Assembly: GCA_024655965.1 (NCBI GenBank)
Contig: JANLFL010000004.1
Location: 1 to 64,000 of the forward strand
DNA length: 64,000 nt
Direction: 5' to 3'
Origin: Caldisericota bacterium
GTDB lineage: Bacteria > Caldisericota > JANLFM01
Made by a program: the position numbers and the translations under genes. Below are positions 39,956 through 49,215 of the stretch, in pieces. A model generated the notes under the pieces. That model was not told where the DNA came from, searched no databases, and saw only the letters and a program-made list of their open reading frames with translations. Every line of letters starts with the position of its first letter. The first letter of the stretch is position 1.

Positions 39956-40492
39956 CTATTCCATTTCGGGCTCAATTAGCCCGTAATTTCCGTCCTCCCT
40001 TTTATATACGACATTTACCCGGTTGGATTCCGCATTCAAAAAGACAAAAAATGAATGCCCCAGAAGTTCGAGCTGTTCCACCGCTTCCTCGGGATTCATG
40101 GGTTTTAAAGCGAAACGTTTTGTTTTCACGACCCGGGGCTCCTCAAGGGCAATTCCTTCGCCTTCGAAGGAGGGAACCGCCCTTTCGCCCTGAGAGGTTG
40201 CCTTTCCTTTACGGGTAAGCCTTTCCTTGTGTCTTTTTACCTGCCTTTCGAGTTTGTCCGCCATCCGGTCAATGGCGGAGTACATATCGGAATCCTTTTC
40301 TTCCGCCCGGATTAAAGCCCCGGAAACCTGCATGGTGGCTTCAGCAGAAAACCTGCCTCTTTCCATGCTAAGGGTTACCAGGACATCCTGGATGTTATTA
40401 AAGTAGCGATCAACCCGCTGGACCTTTTTAATCGCGTACTGGTGCAGGGCTTCAGTTAAATCCACGTTCTTTCCTTTTACGATTATCCGCAT
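39956..40492 (-). CDS. hpf: Ribosome hibernation promoting factor (long form)
   Basis: N-terminal HPF domain and C-terminal KTKRFALKPMNPEEAVEQLELLGHSFFVFLN. Confidence 0.95.
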   Translation of the reverse strand: MRIIVKGKNVDLTEALHQYAIKKVQRVDRYFNNIQDVLVTLSMERGRFSAEATMQVSGALIRAEEKDSDMYSAIDRMADKLERQVKRHKERLTRKGKATSQGERAVPSFEGEGIALEEPRVVKTKRFALKPMNPEEAVEQLELLGHSFFVFLNAESNRVNVVYKREDGNYGLIEPEME

Positions 40493-40566
40493 ATTTCAAG
40501 CCTCCTTAAAAATCGGCTAAACCTTCCTTAAAGGTAAAATGAAACTAACATCGGGGAGGGTAGATG

Positions 40567-41250
40567 TCAACTTTTGGCTTTCCCGGAGACCACAATGGTT
40601 ATCTCCCCTTTGATTTTTTCTCTGGGAGAAACAGTGGATAAAATTTGGGAGAGTGAACCTCTGATTATCTCCTGGTGAACCTTGGTCAACTCCCGGCAAA
40701 GGGCAGCTTGTCGGTCCCCGAATACTTCCAGCATATCTTTCAAAGAGCTTTTCAACCGGTTCGGGGATTCAAAAAAGATAAGGGTAGTTTTTAGTTCGGA
40801 AAGGGAGGAAAAAAGGCGCTTTCTTGGGGAACTTTTGGGAGGAGGAAAAGCGTGGAAGAGAAAGGAGTGCGTGGGGAGGCCGGAGAGGATCAAGGCTGCA
40901 ATTACTGAGGAAGGACCAGGAATGAATTCCACCTCCACATTCTCCTTAATCAAGAAGGGAATCAATTCCCCTCCGGGATCAGAAATTCCCGGAGTCCCGG
41001 CGTCGGATACCAAGGCGATGTTCTTTCCGGATTCCAACTCTTTCAAAACCCACTCCTTCATTGAGCTTTCCCGATACTTTTCCAGGCATTTTAAGGGCTT
41101 TTGAATATTGAAGCGCTTCAAAAGGATCCCCGCTCTACGGGTATCCTCGGCCAGAATGAGGTCCACTTCCTTGAGGGTGGAAATTAACCGAAGAGAGGAG
41201 TCCTCCAGGTTGCCAATGGGAGTTGCGCAGACGAAAAATTTCCCCGGCAA
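40567..41250 (-). CDS. rsmI: 16S rRNA (cytidine1402-2'-O)-methyltransferase
   Basis: FVCATPIGNLEDSSLR, AEDTRRAGILL, SDAGTPGISDPG; start reassigned to TTG 41250. Confidence 0.92.
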   Translation of the reverse strand: MPGKFFVCATPIGNLEDSSLRLISTLKEVDLILAEDTRRAGILLKRFNIQKPLKCLEKYRESSMKEWVLKELESGKNIALVSDAGTPGISDPGGELIPFLIKENVEVEFIPGPSSVIAALILSGLPTHSFLFHAFPPPKSSPRKRLFSSLSELKTTLIFFESPNRLKSSLKDMLEVFGDRQAALCRELTKVHQEIIRGSLSQILSTVSPREKIKGEITIVVSGKAKS

Positions 41251-41251
41251 A

Positions 41252-43228
41252 TTAAACCGAAAGGGCTTTTTTGGAGCCTTTTTGAGCGTACATCCGGCTA
41301 TCCGCAATTCTAAGGAGGGTCTCCCCGTCGGTGGCATCCGTGGGGAAAACGGAATATCCTATGGAAGCGCTGATGGGAACTTGAAGGTTGGGCGGGAAAG
41401 CCTCCTCGATTTTTGTATTTAACCTTTGGATGATCTGCTCCGCTTCCGGTGAGTCTGTTGAAGGGAGAATAATCACAAACTCCTCCCCTCCATACCTGAA
41501 AACCACATCCGAGACACGGATGTTTTCCTTCAAAACCTGGGCGAACTTCGCAAGAACCTTGTCCCCCTCCCGGTGGCCGAAGATATCGTTGAATTTCTTG
41601 AAATGGTCAAGGTCCAAGTAAACCAGGGTCAACTTTTGATTGTGCCGCTGAGCGAAAGCCAGCTCCTCCTCAAGCCTGCGGAAGAAATAACGGTAATTGT
41701 AAAGCCCGGTGAGATAGTCGGTAATTGCCATTTCGGATACGGATTTGAACAAGCGAGCATTGTAAAGGGCGCTTGCGGCAAAAGAGGAAAAGATGGTGAT
41801 CAAGCGAAATTCGGAGTCGGAAAACGGGCGGTGTCCAAGCCTGTAAACGGTCATCGCCCCAATGACCTCGTCTTTAATTTTTAAAGGGAGGGAGATCAGG
41901 GATTCTTCTTCAACCGGGGTTCCGTTGACCTGCTTTACGCGGGGGTCGAGTTCCGCTTCGGCGAGATTCACACCAACTCCCTCTTTTGCCACCCAGCCTG
42001 TGATCCCCTCCCCAATTCTAATCTTCATGCTCTTAATCTGATCCTGGTAGGACCCGCTTGCGGCAATGCAACGCATTTCCTGGGAACCCTCAACCTTTTC
42101 AAAAATGAACCCCTCGTCCGCTTCTACGAGCCTCTGGGCGCTATCAAGAATCTTGGAAACAATCTCCTCCATGTCCATTGACCCCATGAGGGCCTGGGCA
42201 ATGTCAAAGAGGGAGGAAAATTCATCGGCCTTCTGTCGAGTTTCATGAAATAACCTGGAATTGGTAATGGCTACTCCACACTGGTTCGCCAGGGATTGGG
42301 CCACCAGGAGCTCCTCAGGAAGGAGTGTTTTCTTGGGGGGAAGGGGAATAACCAAAAATCCAAGGAGCTTTTCCTGGTAAAGGATAGGGAGAAGCCCTGT
42401 GGATGAAATGGAATAACTGGAAAGGAAATCTTGAGGAAATTGATTGAAAATGATCGGTTTCCTCTGCTCCCTCAACTCGGGAAAAGCGGCATTAAAAACT
42501 TCCGAAAGTTTTGCGGAAAGGTGGGAGTACCTGCTTTCCTGAAGTTCGAAGGGGACGAACCTGTTTTCCTCGATCAGGAAAACAAAAACCTCATCCAGGG
42601 AGAGAAGGTCCTTTGCGGAACGGGTTACGGCTCTAACAGCTTCCTCAAGATACAAGGTGGAGTTAATTTGCCGGGAAACGTCAATTAGGGTTTTCATCTG
42701 TTGGAGCCTGCTTCTGTTCTCCTGGGTTTGTCTCTGATTTTCCAAAAACAGGCTAACGATATTTGAGGCAATTGAGAACCAATCGAGCTGGTCTTTATTG
42801 AAGGCGTTTTCCCTCTGGGAGATCACCAAAACGGTTCCAAAACTTCTCCCCTGAAGGGAAAGGGGGGCAATTAAAGCTGATCCTATGGAGGATTTGAAAA
42901 AAGGGAAAATGTTCCCAAGGGGAAGATCCTCCAGGGAGCATTTCTCAAGTATCACAGGTCCTTTGATCTGGGTTAATGATTCCACTTCAGGGTCAGCGGG
43001 ATCAATCCTGGAGGGAAGATGAAAAGCCATTTCCCTGGGGAAAACTTTCAGTTGAAAGGACAAGGTAGGGGGGTCCCAGAGGAGGAGAACGGCTATTGTC
43101 CCCCCAGAAAAGAACAGGGTCTTGCTTAAAAAATTCTCCAGGAAACTTTCCGGGTTTTTGAAAGGGGAATGGATTATCCCGCTTAAATACTCAAAGGTTT
43201 CATTGGATTTAAAGGATCCCATGCTCAA
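41252..43228 (-). CDS. Multi-GAF diguanylate cyclase (GGDEF)
   Basis: DYLTGLYNYRYF, FRYGGEEFVIILP; GAF-like repeats upstream. Confidence 0.9.
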   Translation of the reverse strand: MSMGSFKSNETFEYLSGIIHSPFKNPESFLENFLSKTLFFSGGTIAVLLLWDPPTLSFQLKVFPREMAFHLPSRIDPADPEVESLTQIKGPVILEKCSLEDLPLGNIFPFFKSSIGSALIAPLSLQGRSFGTVLVISQRENAFNKDQLDWFSIASNIVSLFLENQRQTQENRSRLQQMKTLIDVSRQINSTLYLEEAVRAVTRSAKDLLSLDEVFVFLIEENRFVPFELQESRYSHLSAKLSEVFNAAFPELREQRKPIIFNQFPQDFLSSYSISSTGLLPILYQEKLLGFLVIPLPPKKTLLPEELLVAQSLANQCGVAITNSRLFHETRQKADEFSSLFDIAQALMGSMDMEEIVSKILDSAQRLVEADEGFIFEKVEGSQEMRCIAASGSYQDQIKSMKIRIGEGITGWVAKEGVGVNLAEAELDPRVKQVNGTPVEEESLISLPLKIKDEVIGAMTVYRLGHRPFSDSEFRLITIFSSFAASALYNARLFKSVSEMAITDYLTGLYNYRYFFRRLEEELAFAQRHNQKLTLVYLDLDHFKKFNDIFGHREGDKVLAKFAQVLKENIRVSDVVFRYGGEEFVIILPSTDSPEAEQIIQRLNTKIEEAFPPNLQVPISASIGYSVFPTDATDGETLLRIADSRMYAQKGSKKALSV

Positions 43229-44118
43229 AGTTGTTCACCCGTTCCTTCATTTTTATCAATTATAAGCCTTTCCCAGGAAAAAATCCTGATTGATCCTGCT
43301 TCAATAGCTTTTACCCTATCCGGTGAGTCGATTGGGGAAACAAACCTTACCATTCTTCCCAACTCCAGGAGAATCCCCAGGGAAATTAACCACCCCTCAC
43401 CATCAATAAGCCCAACAAGGAGATTACCGTTTCCGTTTGACTTCTCAAAGAATCTTGGCCCGGGGAGAAAGGTGAGCAAGTCGGCCCTTAACTGGTGCTC
43501 CTTTGAGCCTTGAAAGTACTGGGAAAATTTCTTTTCCCGCAGAATGGCCCTCTCTTTGGGGGAAAATTTTCTAACTTGAGGGGGAATGGGATCCCGGAAA
43601 ATTTTGATGTCTTCTCTAAAGGAAAAACGGTTAAGGATTGGCCCCAATTCTGTCCCCCGCTCCCGGGCAATAATCAAATCCGGTTTAAGTATTTCGATCT
43701 TGGTCCTTTTGAGCCAGATTCCCGCAGACCCCTCAACGAGCCCGGTAGTGTCCACCACAATCAGTGAGGCCCCCCTTTTCTCTGCCTCCCTCTTTAGAAT
43801 TGAGGCTGCCGTTAAACAACGCCAGAATGCCCCCTGAGGGGAAAACCTGCCGATGAAATAATGCTTTCTCTCATTTTTATTGAAGAACAAGGTGGCCGTT
43901 GTTGGAGGTCCAAATTCGCTCTGCCCAACATCGAGTTCCAGCACGGCTGTTCTTAGACCAGCCTGGCAACCTTTCCCGTAAATAAACCTCGCAAGAGAGG
44001 TCTTGCCGGTATCCACGCCCCCCAGAAGGAAAACCGTCCCTCCCCTTTTTAGAAGTTCTGGTCCCCATTGCTTCCAGGTGGAAGGCTCTGCGGGGGCAAA
44101 GAGGGTCGACTTATTCAT
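43225..44118 (-). CDS. Clp1/Grc3-like P-loop polynucleotide kinase family protein
   Basis: LLGGVDTGKTSLARFI Walker A; VLELDVGQSEFGPPTTATL Clp1-type motif; start reassigned to ATG 44118. Confidence 0.65.
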   Translation of the reverse strand: MNKSTLFAPAEPSTWKQWGPELLKRGGTVFLLGGVDTGKTSLARFIYGKGCQAGLRTAVLELDVGQSEFGPPTTATLFFNKNERKHYFIGRFSPQGAFWRCLTAASILKREAEKRGASLIVVDTTGLVEGSAGIWLKRTKIEILKPDLIIARERGTELGPILNRFSFREDIKIFRDPIPPQVRKFSPKERAILREKKFSQYFQGSKEHQLRADLLTFLPGPRFFEKSNGNGNLLVGLIDGEGWLISLGILLELGRMVRFVSPIDSPDRVKAIEAGSIRIFSWERLIIDKNEGTGEQL

Positions 44119-44890
44119 TCTCCGGAAAAACCCTCTGAAAATATGCTTCCCAGGGGAGTTCGCCAAGGGACCCCCATTTTGAGGGGGGAAGAAAGGAAAT
44201 AAAACCGCACCACTTCTCGCAAAAGGGAATAGCCTCCAGCCATCTAAGGATGGTTTCCACCTCCCCTTTAATTAGTTCGAGGAATTCAGGCAATTGGAGG
44301 GAACGGGGCGCCACCCCCAAAAGGTGAGAAAAAATGGAATCAAAGTCAAAAATGAGAAAATCTCCCCCGAGCAAACCTTGAATGTTCCTTAAGGAGAAGG
44401 GGTTGTCAATTCCCACCCCAATTTTCAGGTACCTATCGAAGGGAACCCTCCTGGCATTAAGCTCTTCCATGATCTTCATAACCGCCACCTGAACGGCCTT
44501 TAACTCGGTCCCGGCCCTCAAGGAAGGAAGAAGCACCCAGCATTTCCTAAAGTAAGAGGATTGGAGAAAGGCTTTTATTTGGGATTCAAAAAGGAGGGGA
44601 AAATTCTTCCAGAGAGGGAACCCGTTAAAATCCCGGAACTTCTGGAGATCGGTAGCCAGTAAACTTTCCTCCCTTCCCGGGGGGGAAGAGAAATCGAAAA
44701 GGGAAAAAATTAATGGCGCCCAGCTTCCGAGAGATGAACATTCGATGTACATTTTGAACTGCTCTTCCGCTGAAGGAAACGATAAGCGGTTCCGAAATGC
44801 CCACTCGGTCTTAAGGATCACGGGAACCTGTTGGCCCGCGGGCAATTTCCGCAGGGAGAATCCGTCTTCCACCAGCCACCCGGAATCCAT
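44111..44890 (-). CDS. Degenerate PTS EI / PEP-utilising enzyme TIM-barrel-like protein
   Basis: ILKTEWAFRNRLSFPSAEEQFKMY ~ LLRTEFLYMDR..PTEEEQF.AY; KIGVGIDNP ~ EIGVMVETP; DFLIFDFDSIFSHLLGVAPRS ~ [21 protein letters not shown]. Confidence 0.55.
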   Translation of the reverse strand: MDSGWLVEDGFSLRKLPAGQQVPVILKTEWAFRNRLSFPSAEEQFKMYIECSSLGSWAPLIFSLFDFSSPPGREESLLATDLQKFRDFNGFPLWKNFPLLFESQIKAFLQSSYFRKCWVLLPSLRAGTELKAVQVAVMKIMEELNARRVPFDRYLKIGVGIDNPFSLRNIQGLLGGDFLIFDFDSIFSHLLGVAPRSLQLPEFLELIKGEVETILRWLEAIPFCEKWCGFISFLPPSKWGSLGELPWEAYFQRVFPENE

Positions 44891-44893
44891 GGC

Positions 44894-45559
44894 TTAAATT
44901 TTATCCCTTCCTTCGGTTTTTGCTCCCTTTCCGAAGAGAGCCTTAAAAATTTGAAAATACATCTTCATGCGGGAAAGGAATCCTTTCCCGAATCCCATTT
45001 TTTGTTCTTTCATCCGGTGGCTCAACCCGGGAAGATATACCTTTTCCACCTTGATCCCTTTTGACTTTAAAAACCTTTCAAGAACTACCTCCAAGCCAAA
45101 ACCAACCCCTACCTGGGGAGCCACCCCTTCCTCCCAGGCCCAGCGGGGAAGGACCCTTTGCCCGGAAAGAAATGGTGTCACAGCCTGAGCGAGGTCCGTG
45201 GGAAGGGAACCCTTCTTAAACAGCCCCAGGGTAGCTTCAGCCTCTCCCTTTAAAATGGGTTGGATTAATTGGCGAATGTGCTCAGGTTTTAATCCCATCA
45301 GGTCAGCATCAAGCAATACCAGGTAATCGGATTGAGAGGCAAGGGCGCCAGCGTTAAGGGCATAATCCTTCCCTTTGTTCTGAGGAAGTTCAATAACTTT
45401 GTGCGCCCCCGATTCACGGGCAACCTCGGCAGTGGAATCGGTTGAGCCATCGGAAATTACAATCACTTCATCTATCAATCCGGATTCCAAGCAGGATTTC
45501 ACCACTGCCCCCACGGTTTTACCCTCGTTTAAAGCAGGAATCAGGGCGGTAAATTTCAC
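44894..45559 (-). CDS. Family 2 glycosyltransferase
   Basis: IPALNEGKTVGAVV, ISDGSTDSTAEVA, LLDADL. Confidence 0.9.
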   Translation of the reverse strand: MKFTALIPALNEGKTVGAVVKSCLESGLIDEVIVISDGSTDSTAEVARESGAHKVIELPQNKGKDYALNAGALASQSDYLVLLDADLMGLKPEHIRQLIQPILKGEAEATLGLFKKGSLPTDLAQAVTPFLSGQRVLPRWAWEEGVAPQVGVGFGLEVVLERFLKSKGIKVEKVYLPGLSHRMKEQKMGFGKGFLSRMKMYFQIFKALFGKGAKTEGRDKI

Positions 45560-46590
45560 CCGGACTTCAACTCCTTCGCCAATTCCTGGGGGATTTCATT
45601 CAAGGAGACCCTTTTTACGATCTTCCCCTTTTTGAAGATCGCTGCCCCCTTCTGGGTAAGGGAAATTCCAAAATCAGCATGGGAAGCCTCACCTGGTCCA
45701 TTTACTTCGCAGCCCATTACCGCGACGACCATGGGGTTCTTCGCCTCGTTTTCCAGAGCCCTCACCATTCTTATTAGGGGATAGAGGGAGGAATGGGCCC
45801 TCCCGCAGGTAGGGCAGGAAATAAGGGTTAAATTCTTCTTTCTCAATCCCAGGGAATCAAGGAGGGAAAAAGCTGCTTGAACCTCGACTTCCGGAGGGGA
45901 GGTCAGAGAAATACGAACGGTGTCTCCAATTCCTTCTTTCAAAAGGGAGTAAAGAGCAATAGTTGATTTCACCACCCCCTCTGGAATTGGCCCTGCTTCA
46001 GTTAATCCCAGGTGGAGAGGGAAGGGGAATCTTTGCGAGAAATCCCGGTAAGCTTCTACTGTGTCCTCAATTGTGGAGGCTTTAAGGGAAAATACCAGGT
46101 CGGAAAAATCAAACCGGGAAACCCAATTTAAAAAATCCTCTGCGGCAAGAAGAAGGCCCTTCCATAAGGGACGGATATTCCGGAATTTGGCAGCCAAAGA
46201 CCCGGAATTGAACCCCACCCGCAGAGGAATCCCCTTGCCCTTGGAAACCCTAAGGATTTCTTTTAAACCTTCTTTGGGGATATTTCCAGGATTGATCCGA
46301 ACTTTGTCTGCTCCGGCCCGAATCGCTTTAAGAGCCAGTTGGGGGTGAAAATGGATATCTGCAATCAAAGGGATGGAGGACCTCTGTTTTAGGTAGCGAA
46401 AAGTTTCCAGGGAAAGTTCATCCGGTATAGCCATCCTTAAAAGGTCGCACCCTGACCTCTCCAGCTTTCGGAGTTGCCTCAAGGAGGAGGGAATATTATG
46501 GGGATCGGTCTTGAGCATACTTTGAACGGCAATCGGCTCCCCTCCTCCGATAACGACCTTCCCAATCTTGACTTTAATGGAGCTCATCAA
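45556..46590 (-). CDS. ispG: 4-hydroxy-3-methylbut-2-enyl diphosphate synthase
   Basis: VQSMLKTDPHN, ADIHFHPQLAL, SCPTCGR, MGCEVNGPGEA. Confidence 0.96.
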   Translation of the reverse strand: MMSSIKVKIGKVVIGGGEPIAVQSMLKTDPHNIPSSLRQLRKLERSGCDLLRMAIPDELSLETFRYLKQRSSIPLIADIHFHPQLALKAIRAGADKVRINPGNIPKEGLKEILRVSKGKGIPLRVGFNSGSLAAKFRNIRPLWKGLLLAAEDFLNWVSRFDFSDLVFSLKASTIEDTVEAYRDFSQRFPFPLHLGLTEAGPIPEGVVKSTIALYSLLKEGIGDTVRISLTSPPEVEVQAAFSLLDSLGLRKKNLTLISCPTCGRAHSSLYPLIRMVRALENEAKNPMVVAVMGCEVNGPGEASHADFGISLTQKGAAIFKKGKIVKRVSLNEIPQELAKELKSG

Positions 46591-47588
46591 AGTCTCAAAA
46601 TATCTCCCCAGGTGACGAGCAATAGGAAAGCGAGAAGAAAAATAAAACCGATGGCGTTCACTGTGGCGTATACTTTGGGATTTATTTTTTTCTTTCTAAT
46701 TCCTTCGATCACCAGAAAGAGAATGTGTCCTCCATCCAGTGCCGGAAAGGGGATGAGGTTAAAAACCCCCAGGGCCATGGAAAGAACTCCGGTTATTCCC
46801 AGAAGGTTCATGATTCCAGCCTGGGCTTGTTGAGCGGTAATCTGGACAATCCCAACAGGCCCGGAAAAATCTGAGAGGGAGACTTTTCCGGAAAATAACA
46901 TTCCTAAGGACTGGAAAATGAGGAGGAACATGTTCCCGAAATAATAGAAGGCCGAGCCAATTGCCTCCAGGAACCCCCTCTTTCTTAAAGCGGGAATAAT
47001 CCCCACGATGAACCTTTTCTCTTCCGTAAGGAAGGTAGGGGTAGCGGTGATTTCCAAAGTCTTGCCCTCTCGTTGAATCTCGAAGGCAAGGGGAGAACCG
47101 CCCTGGCTCTGGTTAATTGTCAAGGTGATGTCCTCCCAGGAATTAACTGACTTTCCCCCGATTGCCAGGATTTGATCTCCGGGAAGAAGGCCAGAGGCCT
47201 CGGCAGGGCTATTTTCGATAATTTGGCCAATCGTGGTCGTGGGCATGGGAGCGAGGGAAAAGAGGAGGATGAAGAGCAAGAGTGCCAGAACCATGTTGCT
47301 CAATGGTCCACCGAAGAGGATTAAAAAACGCTTCCCAATTCTTTGAGCGTTGAACCCATCTGGAGATTGATCACCTGGTTCCATGCCTTTCACCTTTACA
47401 TAGGCGAGGATGGGGATCAGGTTCAAGCGATAAAGCGTCCCCCGCGATTTTTTGGAAAGGATTGCCGGGCCAAAACCGAAGGCAAATTCTTCAACGGGGA
47501 CACGAGAAATTTTTGCAAAGATGAAGTGGCCAAGTTCGTGTCCGATTGCCAAGACAGTCAAAACCAAAATGCCAATGAGGACGTTCAA
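46587..47588 (-). CDS. rseP: Site-2 zinc protease RseP-like
   Basis: HELGHFIFA, PDZ domain, NLIPFPALDGGH. Confidence 0.94.
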   Translation of the reverse strand: MNVLIGILVLTVLAIGHELGHFIFAKISRVPVEEFAFGFGPAILSKKSRGTLYRLNLIPILAYVKVKGMEPGDQSPDGFNAQRIGKRFLILFGGPLSNMVLALLLFILLFSLAPMPTTTIGQIIENSPAEASGLLPGDQILAIGGKSVNSWEDITLTINQSQGGSPLAFEIQREGKTLEITATPTFLTEEKRFIVGIIPALRKRGFLEAIGSAFYYFGNMFLLIFQSLGMLFSGKVSLSDFSGPVGIVQITAQQAQAGIMNLLGITGVLSMALGVFNLIPFPALDGGHILFLVIEGIRKKKINPKVYATVNAIGFIFLLAFLLLVTWGDILRL

Positions 47589-47607
47589 CCTAAAAGAGTT
47601 CCTTTCT

Positions 47608-48393
47608 TCAAATTAGAAAAACCACACTATAAAAATATACTAAAGGTGCGGTAAAAAGAAGGGAGTCCAGACGATCCAAAAAACCCCCGTGGCCGGGAAT
47701 GAGTAGGGAGGAATCCTTCTTTTGGGCCTCCCTCTTGAAAATAGATTCAAAAAGGTCCCCTATCAAAGAAAAAAGGCTGACAATTACCCCAAGGGGGATG
47801 ACAGGGAGGAGGGGTTCCCCAAAGATTAAAGCGGCCGCAACGGCTCCAATGATTCCTCCCAAGGGGCTGGAAAGAGTCCCTTCAAGTGTTTTTCCCGGGC
47901 TGATCCGAGGGAATACTTTCCTCTTTCCAAGGTATTTCCCCACGAAAAAAGCTACCGAATCGCTGGCGAACGTGCTGAGAAGGAAGATGGTTAATAAATA
48001 GAAGCCCTTGGGTCCTTCCCGGAGGAGGTAAATGAACCTCAAAAGAAAGCCCAGGTATATGGGGGAGAAGGTGATTTGAGCGGCCTTAATGGACCGATTA
48101 TTTCCTCCTTTAAAAAGGGTAAAAATTGCCCCAATAAGCAGGGAAAGGGCAAGGACAATTTCCAACGATAAACAGATCTCTGGCCTGAGGCTCAAGAGGA
48201 AAAGAAGAAAAATCATGAAAACAGGGAAAAAATCGGACTTTTCGAAGTGAAAAAGGTTCCCAAGTTCCCAGAGGGCAAATCCCCCGAAAACCAGAATTAG
48301 TGACCAGAGAGCCCATCCTCCGAAATACCCCACCAAGAAAATCAAGGGAAGGAGGAGGAAGGCGGAAAGAAACCTCAAGGCCAGGTTACTCAT
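47608..48393 (-). CDS. cdsA: Phosphatidate cytidylyltransferase
   Basis: SDSVAFFVGKYLGKRKVFPRISPGKTLEGTLSS; start likely M at 48393. Confidence 0.93.
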   Translation of the reverse strand: MSNLALRFLSAFLLLPLIFLVGYFGGWALWSLILVFGGFALWELGNLFHFEKSDFFPVFMIFLLFLLSLRPEICLSLEIVLALSLLIGAIFTLFKGGNNRSIKAAQITFSPIYLGFLLRFIYLLREGPKGFYLLTIFLLSTFASDSVAFFVGKYLGKRKVFPRISPGKTLEGTLSSPLGGIIGAVAAALIFGEPLLPVIPLGVIVSLFSLIGDLFESIFKREAQKKDSSLLIPGHGGFLDRLDSLLFTAPLVYFYSVVFLI

Positions 48394-48940
48394 TGATCTT
48401 TCCAAAACGCCTTTCCCTTTTTGAAAAATCTTGAAAAGCCCGGTCCAGTTCCTCAAGGGAAAAATCCCTCCAGCAAACCGGGGAGAAAAACAGTTCGCTG
48501 TAAGCTATCGACCAGGTAAGGCTATCGCCGATGCTCCTTATCCCTCCGGTGATGATCACCAGATCTGGTTCAATCCAACCCAGGTTTTGCATGTAATTTT
48601 TTATCTCCGCTTCGGAAAAGGAAAAATCTGGGTGCTTCCGTAAAATTCCCGCAAGGAACTCCTTTTCGCTGAAATTCAAACCCAGGTTAACAACCGGGGT
48701 TTGGCGAGATGGGGGAATTTCCCCGTCCTTCAAAACCCTCAGGTAAACGGGAATTTCATTAGAAAATGGGGGGAACTCGCCAAAGTATCCGTAAAATAGA
48801 AAACTGGCCTGGTCAAAACCGGATCTGAATGCTTCCTGGGAAAGCAGGGTGATTTTTTTTACGGTTTCCCCAGCTGAAAGACCAAAAAATGAAGAGGAGC
48901 TTTTTTCGCCTTCCCCGATTAAAAAGGCCAGGTGCTTCAT
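48386..48940 (-). CDS. Divergent UppS-like cis-prenyltransferase homologue lacking key catalytic motifs
   Basis: C-terminal EPDLVIITGGIRSIGDSLTWSIAYSELFFSPVCWRDF...SKRERRFGK aligns with UppS; N-terminal DGNGRW replaced (LIGEGEKSS). Confidence 0.8.
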   Translation of the reverse strand: MKHLAFLIGEGEKSSSSFFGLSAGETVKKITLLSQEAFRSGFDQASFLFYGYFGEFPPFSNEIPVYLRVLKDGEIPPSRQTPVVNLGLNFSEKEFLAGILRKHPDFSFSEAEIKNYMQNLGWIEPDLVIITGGIRSIGDSLTWSIAYSELFFSPVCWRDFSLEELDRAFQDFSKRERRFGKINE

Positions 48941-48948
48941 GGAGTGGC

Positions 48949-49215
48949 TTATTCCCCAAAAACCAAGAAAAAAGCATCCTGAGATCGGGGGGGCCTTTTT
49001 TCAGAAAGGTAATTATCGAAACTTAAAATGACTCGAATGCGATTCTCCCCGGTTTTTTTGAGGAAAATCACCCTTGGGTTTCCCAGGGGCTGGGCGGAAG
49101 GGGAAGGCTGGAAAAAGTGCTCCTCAATCTCCAGGCCTCCTTCCTCAAGAAGGGGCTTTACTTCGTTCCACAATTTTCCGCAATAACTGGGGAATTCGAG
49201 GGAGAATTTGTTCAT
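48949..49215 (-). CDS. 88-aa protein of unknown function
   Basis: Start overlaps frr stop; open frame in tight operon. Confidence 0.55.
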   Translation of the reverse strand: MNKFSLEFPSYCGKLWNEVKPLLEEGGLEIEEHFFQPSPSAQPLGNPRVIFLKKTGENRIRVILSFDNYLSEKRPPRSQDAFFLVFGE

